A stretch of DNA of 64,000 bases from the NCBI GenBank assembly GCA_946699065.1, contig CAMPDV010001330.1, forward strand, positions 55,429 through 119,428, in the 5' to 3' direction. A program made the translations under genes and the position numbers. The stretch comes from Loxodes magnus. Its lineage: Eukaryota > Ciliophora > Karyorelictea > Loxodida > Loxodidae. Below, in pieces: positions 35,482 to 47,354 of the stretch; the first letter of the stretch is position 1; each line of letters starts with the position of its first letter. Under the pieces are notes generated by a model that was given only the letters and a program-made list of their open reading frames with translations, was not told where the DNA came from and searched no databases.

Positions 35482-36099
35482 TTTTTCTTTATGTCATTTT
35501 AATTAATAAAATACGAAATATTTTCTTTAACTAAAAGGATAATAAAAAGATTAGTCAAAATTCTTCTCTAAATATGAACTAAAAAATCTTAGAAAATAGT
35601 TTTGTATAAAGAAGAATAAATATCTTATATTTATTCTATGTAAATGCTAGATAATAATTAAACAATAAGAAGTAATAAAAAAGTTTATATTAGTAAATTT
35701 CTTACTAATCTCATAAATGAAATTTTTTAAGAGAAAATCTTTGGCAATAATTAAATAAACCTAAAAATATAAAACTTATAAATTATTTCACTTTAATAGC
35801 ATATTTACTGTATAAAGCTTCCGATTTAATTCAGATACTTCAATTTATATAAATTTAAGTTTATTAATGTAAATTTCTTTTTCTCATTTGGCTTTTTACG
35901 TTTCTTGCTTTCATCATCACTCTCTTTTTATTCTACCTTCGGCTCTGTTTAATTTGATATACCTTTTCCAAATATTTAATTTATTTTTATAGTAAATTCT
36001 TGCGAAAAATTTTTATTTGAAGATTAATTTCTATTTTTATAAAAAGTAAATATAAGTTCAAATAAATTTGATTTATGTTATTAGTCTTTATATGGAATT
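35482..36099 (-). other. Stretch with a possible minus-strand acidic/basic reading frame
   Basis: Around 35960-35880 the minus strand reads TEPKVEQKESDDESKKRKKP, a low-complexity charged run typical of nuclear proteins. I could not find a convincing start or end, and no motif accompanies it. Confidence 0.2.
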
Positions 36100-39000
36100 C
36101 TTAGAAAGATTTCAAAGTAAAATTAAATAGTGGAAATATTTAAAGAAATGTATAAATATGTTTTCTCTTTCACTCATATAGAGATCACTTTTCACAGAAA
36201 ATTAGAAAATTACAGCAAATTTAATTCATATTGAAAACTGGAAAAATCAGTTCGCAACTTAAAGAACGAGATTATTTCTTTCCTATATTACTTATTTATT
36301 ATAGTTAATTTAAGGAAATTTCTAAGCTTCTTCTAGTTTTTCTTGGATTATCTTTGTAGTCTACATGACTCTAAAAGGTAAAGTCTTTTCTTAATAGAAT
36401 TTTGCATAAATTTTATCTTCAATATAGTTCTCAATAGGAATATAACTTAAAGCAATGAGTCAGTATTAATTATTAATTCCATAGAGACAAAATGTGTTAA
36501 AATGATAAATCTAATAAATAAAAGATAATTATATTAAGATTATGTTTAAGAAAATAAAATTGAATTATTAAAAATTAGATAATGAAAATATAAGGAAACA
36601 ATATTAAAAAATTATCTTAATATGTATCACTTTAAAATAAAATTAATTAAATTGATCAAGATATAAGGTATAAATAAATATAAATATAAACTGAAATTCT
36701 AGTTAATTAAAAAATAACTCAAACTGATTAGAACATAACGTAAACTTAGGATGCTCAAACAAATCTAACTTATAACTAAATATTTACTTAATGTGATATT
36801 GACTATCTTCATCAATAGAATGAGTTATAACGATAATAAATATATAATTTAAATTTATAATTAATATAAACACATATATAGATTTAAGAGATAAATTAAT
36901 ATAAATATTTATATAAGTTTACTTAAATGAAGCTCTTGATAAGAATTAAACGTAATAAACTAAGATCTAATACTTAGATAATCAATGTTGCTTATATAAA
37001 AACTAAATTTAAAAAATGAGATAAAAATTTTATGCTTAAATACATCAAAAACATAACTTAGTTACTATTTGCAAAGAATAAATATAAGAAAACGAACTTA
37101 AAATTTAAAATACATTAACATAAAAAGAAAATGAAATCTAAAGTATAGTAAATTTCTATACAAAATAATTAACAGTGACTTTTAAAGAATATTCTGATAT
37201 TCAAACTAAAACATATAAAGAAACAAGCAAACTTAATATCAAATAAACTTGAGAAGAGCCTAATGAATTCGATTATTGTAATTGATTTGAATAAAAATGT
37301 CAAGACGCTTCACTTATTACAATAATTTTACAGTTAAATAAATAATCATGTTAGATCGAATATAAAGAAAGTTTTTTTCTATAAAATAAAAAATAAATAA
37401 TAAATAATAGTTAAGATTACAATAATTGTTTAGCAAAATAAATTATATGATAAGAATTTATTGGACTATTTGTAAATAGAGCATAATAAAATTTCGAAAA
37501 ATAAATAAATAAAAAGTTGCAAACAAAAATAAATCAAATAAATTAATAAATATAAACTGATCAAAATAAAAATATGAAGAGAAGCTTTAATGATTGAAGT
37601 CAAGATAATTGATAATATGATAAATCAACTTAAACTTTAAACAATTTTAATACTTTGGATTGCGGAATAATGACAGAAATTACTTATTATCATTTAAATG
37701 TTTTTTACAATGATTTTCAGTAAGCGAAGCAGAATAATCAAGAATTATAAGAATTTTATAATATTTTGAATACTTAACATATTTAATTAGTAAAAGATTA
37801 TGAGCATTAATGCGAACTAAAACTAGATGGTTATGCAGAGATATCCTAGCTCTAGAAAGATAAAACAAAATCAAAGGTTTAATAAATTTAAAAATCTTTA
37901 AAATAAGACACAGCTACTCAGACGGTTCAATTTAGTGAACTTTATGAACAAAAACAAAGCTACAGTGTAGACATTTCAAATTACGTAACAAAAAATAATT
38001 AAATCTCCTATATGGATTCAAATTCAGTAGAATTAATATAAATTGGTAAGAGAAGTTAGTGAGATGCATAATTAAGTCAAAGTAAATTAAATTTATGTAA
38101 CATAACCAATTATTTGAAGTTGATGTTGAAGAAATAATTAAAAGAAATGACTTCAGAAGTGAAAAATTTATTTAATATATAAGAGCGAAAAAAGGATAAA
38201 ATTAAAATCTCTTTGCTTAAATTGAAAATAGATTTATTACATTATCTAGTAAATTAAATTAGGCCACAATTGACGGTAATTAAGTAACAATTAAAATAGA
38301 TTAAAAACTAACATAGTAATATGATGCATTAACTTTATTTATTATTATTTGCTATAGAAATTCAATAATCTAAGCTCCAAAATTACTCAACATTTAAATT
38401 CACAATAATTAAAAAGTTCTTTGCATTTATGACCCAGGACTTAAAGGAGGAGCAGAAGTAAATTATTTAAAAATAGCTCACTGCAATATGAATTAAATCT
38501 AAACAAAATAATTAAATATTCAATAATTTACTCGATAATAAGGAATATATATAAGATAAAAAATGGCAGAAGGTCTCAAGAAGGGTTTTTTTCCAGCTCC
38601 ATAGAAAAAGGAAAAAAAACCAGAGACTTCTAATTCTTCTCCTACCATGTCTTCTTTAATAACATAATAATTTTCTTAGGCTCTTTAACCCCCAAATTTA
38701 GAAAAATAATCTTAAATTGAATAAGATATTAAATCAACAGAAGCTGACTAAATCAAGCGAGACTTTTTACTCCCATAGCCACGATCAAGCAACTACATGA
38801 AAAGTGGTAATTAAAAAATAATGTAGAAATAGAAAAATGATGAATAGCTAATAATAGAATAACTTATGAAATCTATCCGTAACCTATAAGAAGAAGTTTA
38901 AATATTAAAGAAAGAAAACTAAAAATTATTATAGAAAAGTTAAAACAATGAAGAAAGATTAATGAAACAGGAAATCGAAGTGAAACTTTTGGGAGAAAAA

Positions 39001-42000
39001 AGAATTTAACCTTAAATATTAGCTGAAAATAAAATGGAACTAGAATACACAAAACCCTTAGAGATAACTCCTCCTAGAAGATTTGTCAAGCTGTGCTACC
39101 TGTGCAAATCAAGATTCCACACATACAAGAGATGCAAGATATATTTGGATAAATAGAGAAGAAACAGTGAAGAGATTTGGAGAGAACTTTCAAGAATTTA
39201 TGTAGACAAGGATGGAAGAATATTTAGAAGGAGGATCTTTCAAGAGAGTGCCAGAACTCCAAAAAAACTGGGAGTCCCGAACTTTTATTTTAAACCTCAA
39301 GGAACGAACTCTGGAGGAATGTATTGAAGGGGTTTAAAATCCCTGGAGATACGAACACTTTAATTTAGTATATTATTATTATAATAAGGAATATAAATTT
39401 TTCAATTAATGAAACTTGATAACATTAAGACTTCATTCCAATATAAATTTAAGGTCATATAACATATTTTTAAAATTGTGAATAATCCTAAAGAGCAGGT
39501 GGTGTTTACTTTATTGTCAAAGAAGAACTTGATTCGAGACAAATTGAAATTGACTTTGGCGATTAAAATAGTCGTTTCTTTTTAATTAAAGTTAATAACA
39601 TTTATTTTGCAACATGTTATATGCCAACAGAGGAAAAACCTTTATCTGTCAAAGACTAATCATATTAAAACTTAGAACTTATCCTTACTGTAGAATATGA
39701 TTTATAAATAGTTAATGATACAAAATTTGATACTTTTAGAAGTAGGGTAAACCATAAAACTTATTGCAACGATTATGTTATAGTCAATTACCATATCAAC
39801 ATTAATTAGATTACATTATTTTAAGTTTTACATAACACTTGATTGATACAGATCACTTTCCTATACTATTTAACTTGCCTATCTAAAATATTAATAGAAG
39901 CGTACCAATTCTTACTCCTAGCATAAATTTTAAGATTAATAAACTTTAAAATTTAGAAATTAGATCTGAATATAAAGCATTATTCGAAGGGTGCTTGATT
40001 AATTTTGATACAATTGATTAAAATAATCTAGATTAATAATACTATTTTATAAGACATTTACTCATTAATAATGCAGGTTAATTCCTAGGATAAGTTCCAT
40101 AGAATAAAAATTTTAATTGACTTCCAATAAATATTATTAAGAGTTTTAATGCTGCAAAATAAGCACAAATAGCTTACCAGCAAGCTTTAGAATAATAAGG
40201 AAGGGTAAACTAGATAGTTTTGAAGTTGGCTTAATAAAAGATAAAAAAATATAATAGATATAAAAGTAATTACTGGAAATACAAGTAAAAATAAGCCAAC
40301 AAAAAATAGGGAATAAATGAATGAATCTCCTCCTAAAATATTTAAGTAAGCAAAAAAGCTTTTGAATCCAAGGAAGAGAAATAATATGCATTTGGATTCT
40401 GAAGGGTTTTCAAATTTCATAAACAATTGGGAAAATAATGTTTTTAATAAGCACAAAAACATTGACGAGGAAGAAATAAGAAAGTTTAATTAAAAAATTG
40501 ATAATATTTATAGAAATCGTGATTTTGTATAAGAACAGGTACCTATATATAGACAAGAGTTTGATCTATTTAATTTAAATGAAATTTAAGCAATTATAAA
40601 GAAGCTAGGAAATAACAAATCGGGTGGAGCTGATGGCATTAAAGCAGAACTCGTAAAATATGCTAATAATGAGTTTCATCTTGTGCTTTTAAAATTTATA
40701 AATAACATGCTAAGAAATCAAACTATTCCAAATGAACTTAAGCAAATAAGAATCCTTCCTATTTACAAAAAAGGATCAAAAAGTGATTGAAGAAATTGGA
40801 GACCTATTGCACTTATAAACGTCATCCTTAAAATATATGACAAAATGCTTACTTAAAGGTTATATGAATATATTGATTAATGAAAGATTATACATCCTTC
40901 ATAATAGGGATTTCTAAAGAAAAGATAAACTATGCACTAAGTATGAACCTTATAATCAATTATTGATTTGTATAGAAGATGAGGAAAGAAGAAACATTTT
41001 CTCTCTACTCTTATTGATGTTGAAAGATGTTTGATAGTATTGATAGACGTCTATTATTTGATCATTTAAGAAGAATTAAAATACCTTTAGCACTAATAAA
41101 TAGTTTTAAATCATTTTATAAAGATCTAGATGTTAGATTTCTATTAGATGGAAAATTATCAAGAATGCTATAATATAACAATGGTGTATTATAAGGAAGT
41201 TCACATGGACCAGTACTTGCTATAATTTTCTATGATATTGTTATTAGATACCTGGAAATTTATCAGAAATAACTTGGATTTAAAATTTTGAACCGTTAAT
41301 TTGTAGCTAAAGCATGGGCTGACGATTTGTTATTCATTTCAAATGAAGATAATATGAATTCTTTAATAAAAGTTGTTTGCAAAATATAAAAATATTTCAC
41401 CATAAAATTTTAAATAAATCTTTCGATCTTTTATACTATCGAAAGCTGAATATTGATTCGAAATAATACCATGAGGTATTCTAAAAGGAATAATGAAAAT
41501 CAAAAAAGATATAAATACTAGTCAGAGAAAAGTATCAAGATATGCACTTTAAAGTCCTAATTCTTCCTTTAACGAATCTTGCTTCATAGATTTGAACTGA
41601 CTTCCATTTGAATATTATATATCTATGAGATATTTTAAGTTTTATCTAAAATTACTATAAGAAAGTGAAACAGATCCTAATTCTGATATAACTTTCCTCT
41701 TTAATAAAACAAAAAACAGTAATCTTAATTATTTTAAAAAATTATAGAAACTATCCTAGCATTTTTAAATTGATTATTTGGGTGTTAAAGAAAGCAAAGA
41801 ATTCCTACGATTAGCTTAAATAAAATAAGAAAATTTTTTATTAAGATTCAATAAGAAGAATGAACTTAATACCTACAGCATGTTTATATTTAGATGAAAT
41901 TGACAATAACACCTCATAATTCCCAATTTACACTTACTCTAATCTTAACAAACATATGGTAAGAGAAATTGTATCGATTTATAAGCTTAGAACATTTTCC

Positions 42001-42420
42001 TATAACTTCTAATATGATTTGCTGTAAAGGCATTATAACATTTAAAGCTCTGTAAAATGTTCTTGCGGAGACTTTGATACTTTTAAACATATTCCAACAT
42101 GTGAGGTCTTGAAAGAGTTAATTTAAGAATTTAAAGACTTAAAAAATTATGATTTACTAAAACTCTTAACCTATAACCAAAAATATTTAAATGAGAACTT
42201 AACAAGTATTCAGTAGCTCAAGAAAATTGACCTTAGAATAAAGATTTTTCATAAAAACTGTTCAGAAGAAGAATAGAATTCATTGAGTAAAAAGATATGT
42301 TTGAAAAAGAACTTCTATTTTAAAAAAGTGAAATTAAGTCAACACATTAAATGTAAAAAGAAGAGCTAGAATAAAATTTAATGCAAGAGTAGAAAAGTTG
42401 AGAGAGAGCTCAAAATTCAA
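36100..42420 (+). mobile_element. LINE family X, long plus-strand copy with a nested insertion
   Basis: The 5' part (36100-38520) aligns with the ORF1 region of the minus copy (22900-21700). It contains NTQHIQLVKDYEHQCELKLD and SLLKLKIDLLHYLVNQIRPQ. After the nested element A12, the endonuclease reads AGGVYFIVKEELDSRQIEID near 39495 and YFATCYMPTEEKP near 39600, and ends TDHFPI near 39850. The reverse transcriptase has NKSGGADGIKAELVKYA near 40617, GVLQGSSHGPVLAIIF near 41185 and KAWADDLLFIS near 41310. It closes with CSCGDFDTFKHIPTCE (a CCHC cluster) near 42060. Without A12 it is about 5.5 kb, the same as the minus copy. Frame shifts occur in several places. Confidence 0.83.
38563..39380 (+). 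mobile_element. Short retroelement A12 nested in LINE X
   Basis: The ORF from 38563 is unbroken for at least 254 codons. It contains MAEGLKKGFFPAPQKKEKKP, a coiled coil (NLQEEVQILKKENQKLLQ), the knuckle LCYLCKSRFHTYKRC at about 39093-39137, EEIWRELSRIYVDKDGRIF and VPNFYFKPQG. TGA at 39325 may be stop or Trp, since WRGLKSLEIRTL follows in frame up to the 3' stem-loop and (TTA)n tail. The flanks repeat ATAATAAGGAATATA (38535-38549 and 39381-39395), a 15-bp target duplication. The uninterrupted LINE sequence is restored when one repeat and the element are removed. It is one of the best-preserved members. Confidence 0.85.
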
Positions 42421-43124
42421 ACTTTTTTTATTACTATAAATAATATAGTATAGACATTTTTAGTAAATTTAAATTTAAGTAAAGCAAGTTATTTGCAAAG
42501 AGTTAAAATATCTCAGGTAAAATAATAATAATAAAGAGAAATAATAGTATTCTCATATAGTCACTTAATGATCCTAATAATAAACCATAAAATATAATAT
42601 TTCAATTGACTTAAAAAGCATGAGGTTGAAATAGGTACCTCAAGTGGATTAAGATTTATCAAATAAAAAATAAAGATAATTTAACTTTAAGATATTCAAA
42701 CATAGTTATATTGGCAATCAGTCCTCTATTTAAAGTAATTTTTCACTTTATAAATTCTTCAGCTATTTTTCAATGAGTTTTCTCGATTATAATAATTCTT
42801 CTTAAATTTTTAAGACTTTTTCATCCTTATGATCCCCAAATAAGAAACTTCATTGGTACATTCATTTTTTTCTAAAACTTAACTATTGCCTTATATTTTT
42901 AATTACTTTTTTTCAGGATATTTCAAAGATCTTAAATAAATTACTTCGTACATCAGATCTTTAATCATAAAATTTAAAATTATTTTAATAGTTTATTTTT
43001 AATCACCTTTTGCTTACTATCTTACTAAAATTGCTAATTATTTAATATATTAGGATTGTAACTAAAAACTTATTTTACATTTTTTATAACTAGATGTTGA
43101 TAATTAAAAAAAATTAAAATTTAT
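42421..43124. other. Intergenic stretch with a relic short-element 3' hairpin
   Basis: At about 42629-42650, GCATGAGGTTGAAATAGGTA followed by CCTC resembles the 3' stem-loop of family A elements (A10, A14), but no ORF precedes it. Otherwise nothing was recognised. Confidence 0.35.
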
Positions 43125-43921
43125 AGTTCTTAGGGAGAGCTTTACAAATATCTTCCATTTTCTCCTAAAGGATGTAGTAGGACTTCACTAGTCTTCCATC
43201 TTTGTCTCCTTCCCGAAATCCAATTGTCCAACAGGTTCCTTTTCCCGTAATTATAGTCGTTAGCTTTTGAGTTGTAGAATTTCTTTCTGTAGATTTATCC
43301 TGTCCTTGTTGGTCAAAAGCGAAATAGTTCTTCTAAGGTTTTATTCTTATTATTTCTTTCTATTTCTGGTTTCTTTCAGCAATTTCTTCAGCAGTGGTTC
43401 TTTAACATATGTAGCACCATATTTTTCTCCGATAGAATTTAATCAAATTTGCTTCTTTTTATTAGAATTTTGATTCGATTTCCATTAGGATACTTGGTTA
43501 CTAATCAAATTATTTCTAGATTATTATTTTTTATTATTCTTATTTTTCTTAAAGTTACTTTATTTGATATTCAAATTTAGAAAAATGAAATTGGAATATT
43601 TGAGGGACTTCGTTAAATTATTTATCAATTTATTCCAATTTAATTACTATTTACGATTAGAATTTACTTAGTGATTCTTCTATAGAGGGGAATTTAAGTC
43701 TAATTATTCAATCAATTTTTCTAGCTTATCTTCTAGTTTTTCTATTCTTTATCTTTGTATTTTTAATTCGTATTAGATATTTGATACTCTTTGTTATATC
43801 GATTATATGTAAGCTTCCTTCGATTATATTTCTTAGATTTATTGTGGCTCTTATTCAGTTAGGTTAGATTATTATTCTTGTTTTTAAATGAGCCAAAAAA
43901 GGTCTATTTCTTAGGTTCCAT
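43125..43921 (-). mobile_element. Short retroelement A13
   Basis: Minus-strand ATG at 43921 gives MEPKKQTFFGSFKNK, a Lys/Asn/Gln-rich coiled coil, and a 3' part (43125-43330) related to A1. The knuckle is not clean. Size and architecture fit the family. Confidence 0.6.
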
Positions 43922-44328
43922 TTTTCAATATATATATAATAATGTAAAATATATAGTTATAAATTAAAAAACTATTTAAAAAATATAGTTAAAGTTAGTG
44001 TAATATTTGAAATAAATTTTATTTTAAAAGCATAAAATTATTGTATTTATATTTATTTAAGTAGTATATTTTTATGAATCTATTTTAACTAATATTTGAT
44101 AAATATAATAAAGCATTTAAAATAATAGGTAGTAAAATAGATTATATTTTAGTTATTTGATAAACCTTTTTTACATTCTAAGATATATTATTTTATTTAT
44201 AATTTATTATTTTTAATTTTTTTGTTATTTCATCATAAATAATTTTTAAGGAGATTAAAATAGATTAAACATAAGGTATAAGGGTTTAATTATGGTATTT
44301 AAGGATCTACAATTTACAAATAATAATA
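43922..44328. other. A+T-rich 5' flank of RING gene 2
   Basis: No recognisable gene or promoter element. A run of AAT triplets lies immediately before the ATG at 44329. Confidence 0.4.
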
Positions 44329-46294
44329 ATGTCTGAAATATCCGTAAATATCAAGTGTGAAGCTTGCAACGGAAATTTTGACGATGAGAAGAAGGTTCCA
44401 ATGATCCTTGTATGCGGACATTAAATGTGTTATGAATGTATTCATAATAAATTTTTAAATGCTAGCAAAATCTAATGTGTAAAAAGTGGTTGTAAGGAGA
44501 TTACTCAAATATTTCCAGCAAAATTAAAATTCGATGAAGATTTATTATAAAGTATCAAATAATCAACTTTATAAAGTGATTTAAATACTCTAAAAAATTT
44601 AGAGAAGGAACTTAGTTAAGAAGTCTAAAAGATAACTAAAGTAAAATTATAGATTGTAAATAAATTCTTATAAGATCTTGAAAGATATTTGCTAGCAAAC
44701 AGCTCTGATGTATAAAAGGATTTGTAGAGTAATCTGGTCTTGACCAAGAAGAAGATAACTGCTCTGATGGAGATATAAGGTTAATTAAAATCCTTAAGTT
44801 TATAAGGTGATCTTGCAAGATAAGAATAAATTAAGATGATTGAGAATGGTAAAAGTATCTTATAAAAAGCTTAGTAAGAGTACAGCAAGTTAGCTAGTTA
44901 CAACTTAAATATTTTCTAATAAAACATCGAATATAAATCTAAGATATGAAAGTGTAAAAGATAAATAGAGAAACATTAAGAGTTTATAAAAGAGTAAGCG
45001 AGATAGATACAAGGTTTATAGATTTAGTTGTTGAAGTCTTAAAATAAAACCATATTGGAAAGAGACTAACTTAAATAGTAAAATCAATAGTACTTACAAG
45101 AGAAAGATAATTAAATTTTATCCGATTAGAAATAAATTTGAGATTTATAAGAGACAATAGACTAACTTATATAGTAAAATCAAGAGTATTAATAAGAGCG
45201 AGAGAAATAATTAGGATCATATTAGAAATAAATCTAAAATCTGTAATGGCAGTTATCTTCGCTATAAGGCTAATCATTCTAACAGAAGTAATAAAAGGCA
45301 CCAGTAGTATAATCTTAGCAAATTTAATAACCTTAAAATATTCCTTAATAGGCAAATCTTTAGAATATTTAGATAACTATAATATCGCCAAACAATAAAA
45401 CACTAGAGCTCTAGGTCAAATAAGAGACTACTATTTAGTAGATAAAAGAATAAATCTAGCAATAAATTTAGTTATAATAATGCTATCTCGACATCTTGAA
45501 GGACAAGAAAAGGCTGAATGACAATTAAACTGTATCAAGTTTATAAATTGTAAATGGGGAAATGCTTCAAATGAAGAGAAGTAAGCTTAAAAATGAAACG
45601 TTTTATTAAAGAAGAAGGTAAGTTATTTTATAAATAATTTAGGAGGTACGACATGTTTTAAAAATTTTATTTTAGGTAAGTTAAACATTTTAATATCCTT
45701 AAAACTATAGTGCGTAAGTTTGACATTTAATATTCTTAAAACTATAGCTGGTAAGTAAAAATTTAATATTCTTAAAATTATAGATAGTAAGTTTTGCATT
45801 TAATATTAATAAAACTATAGATGGTAAGTTTGACATTTAATATTATTAAAAATACAGGATGTAAGTTTGACATTTAATATTCTTAAAACTATAGTTTGTA
45901 AGTTTGACATTTAATATTCTTAAAACTATAGGGAGTAAGTTAAACATTAAGTATTCTTAAAAATATAGAAAGTAAGCATTTAATATTCTTAAAACTATAG
46001 AATGCAAATTTGACATTTAATATTCTTAAAACTATAGATAGTAAATTTTATTTTAAGCTTCCATTTAGCACGTAATGATTTATTTTATCAATAGTATGTA
46101 AGAGGTAGCTAAAGTTCTCTTTAATTTTTAGATCGTAACACTATTTTTAATATTATCTTAATTAGAAAGTAAGTTTTATATTTATAATTATTATTTTATA
46201 GAATGTATCTGTATTTGTAAAAGTATTTAAAAGGGGGTAAGTACAGGTAATAAGGATATAGGATGTGAGAATCAATTATACATTGTGGTAGTTT
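44329..46294 (+). CDS. RING-finger / coiled-coil / ubiquitin-like protein 2 with one-codon exons
   Basis: Exon 1 is 44329-45645, 439 codons in one frame. RING ligands are Cys10, Cys13, Cys29, His31, Cys34, Cys37, Cys50 and Cys55 (LVCGHQMCYEC). A long Gln/Lys/Glu coiled coil covers about 75-330, with Trp written TGA (SKIWKCK, KQIWDLQE). The Ubl domain is at about 347-425 (ITIISPNNKTLELQVKQETT, LKDKKRLNDNQTVSSLQIVN). The last exon-1 codons (QVILQIIQE) are identical in the two paralogues. Seventeen 3-nt spacers follow, giving CLIMDFGKNIHYIKNGD, then TTTGGAAAG at 46292. No TGA closes the frame there as in gene 1, so the 3' end is uncertain. It is a probable E3 ubiquitin ligase. The coiled coil is about 78 codons longer than in gene 1. 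Confidence 0.8.
45643..46294 (+). other. Array of one-codon microexons (RING gene 2)
   Basis: Three-nt spacers begin at 45711, 45748, 45784, 45821, 45858, 45895, 45932, 45969, 46001, 46038, 46069, 46095, 46132, 46166, 46202, 46234 and 46262. All intervening units begin GT and end AG, except the one at 46004, which begins GC (a known minor 5' splice site form). Unit lengths range from 23 to 34 nt. The compound first interval (45646-45710) again contains an internal TTTTAG/GTAAGT with no bases between. Aligned from the 3' end, spacers match gene 1 as D-D, G-G, N-N, K-K, I-M, Y-Y and, further up, K-K. The D and both K pairs use different synonymous codons. Confidence 0.7.
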
Positions 46295-46877
46295 GGAAAG
46301 AATGATTGCCTTTAAATACTTTATTTAAGACTCTGCTTAATTTAAAAAATAAAAAAATTATACTTAGTAATTCTGTATCTATTCAAAAGGTTTTAAAAGT
46401 ATTAATTATCAATTGTATTTTGTGTAAATTATATAAAAGTATAATAAGATTATAACTTAATTTATTTATATTTATCTTTCAAGTCTTTATATATTTTATA
46501 ATTTTATTATTTTCTTCTAGTTTGTTATTAAAAATATATTTATTTCATAATTATGGTGTTTGTTTGTATTATATATTGAGCTTTAATATAGTTAGGATTT
46601 ATTATGAGTAATAATGATAATAATGCTGTTTATATTTATTAGTAGTTTTTAGAAAAGTGATATTAAAATTATTTTAGATTTTTGTAAGTAATCTATTTAA
46701 TAATAAGCGATATATTATTATTTGGAAGGGTAAGTGTTAAAACGAAATAATGCTTTCTAAAGTTTATTTTAAATATTGTTTTAATGTAATCTTCGTGTAT
46801 TTAATCTAAGTAAGAGTAAATTCAAATTATAATTTGTATCAGTATAATAATGTAATAATAAAACTAGTTTAAAACTT
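46295..46877. other. 3' flank of RING gene 2
   Basis: The sequence is homologous to 29809-29977 and 30944-31250 apart from the A9 insertion at that locus. No gene was recognised. Confidence 0.6.
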
Positions 46878-47354
46878 ATGGAAGAAAAAGGAAAATATAT
46901 TTTATCAAGATTGTTGAATGAAGTACAAAACAAGTAGATAGGCAGCGAAATAAACTCTACTAACTTGAATCTTAGCATCAATTATCCAATTAATTACTTG
47001 ATTACTCTAATAAAGTAACTATATAAATTTATACTCACTTTTATTCTATTAATAAATACTTTTTAGTTATTAGATAAAAATAATAAAAGCAAGAATTACT
47101 TAAAGGCTTTGAATTAAATATTAAATTGGTTAATAAATTTTAAGAGCAATTGCATTAAAATAAAAGATATGCAAGAATAATTTTGTTTCATCTTTGATTT
47201 TATCAGCAAATATTATAATAGAAATAAAAGCTTATAGAACTTTTTAAAATCCCTCAAGAATTCTAGATCTCGTTCCATTTATAACTCCTCAGATCGTAAC
47301 TAAGTAGTCTATTTTGATAAGTAAACTGAACACTAAATTTTATCCTAATACTGA
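46878..47354 (+). CDS. Hypothetical protein, 158 codons
   Basis: ATG 46878 to TGA 47352-47354, with no in-frame TGA between, which is longer than expected by chance for this composition. It begins MEEKGKYILSRLLNEVQNKQ, has a hydrophobic stretch (FILTFILLINTF) and a basic end (LKSLKNSRSRS). There is no family resemblance. It overlaps the 3' end of the broken kelch gene on the other strand by about 100 bases. Confidence 0.4.

Noticed and set aside
45676-46262. Plain minisatellite with random triplet differences
   Set aside because: Units diverge in length and sequence while the 3-nt spacing and splice dinucleotides persist, and several triplets agree with the paralogue through synonymous changes. 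I keep it as the main alternative but do not favour it.
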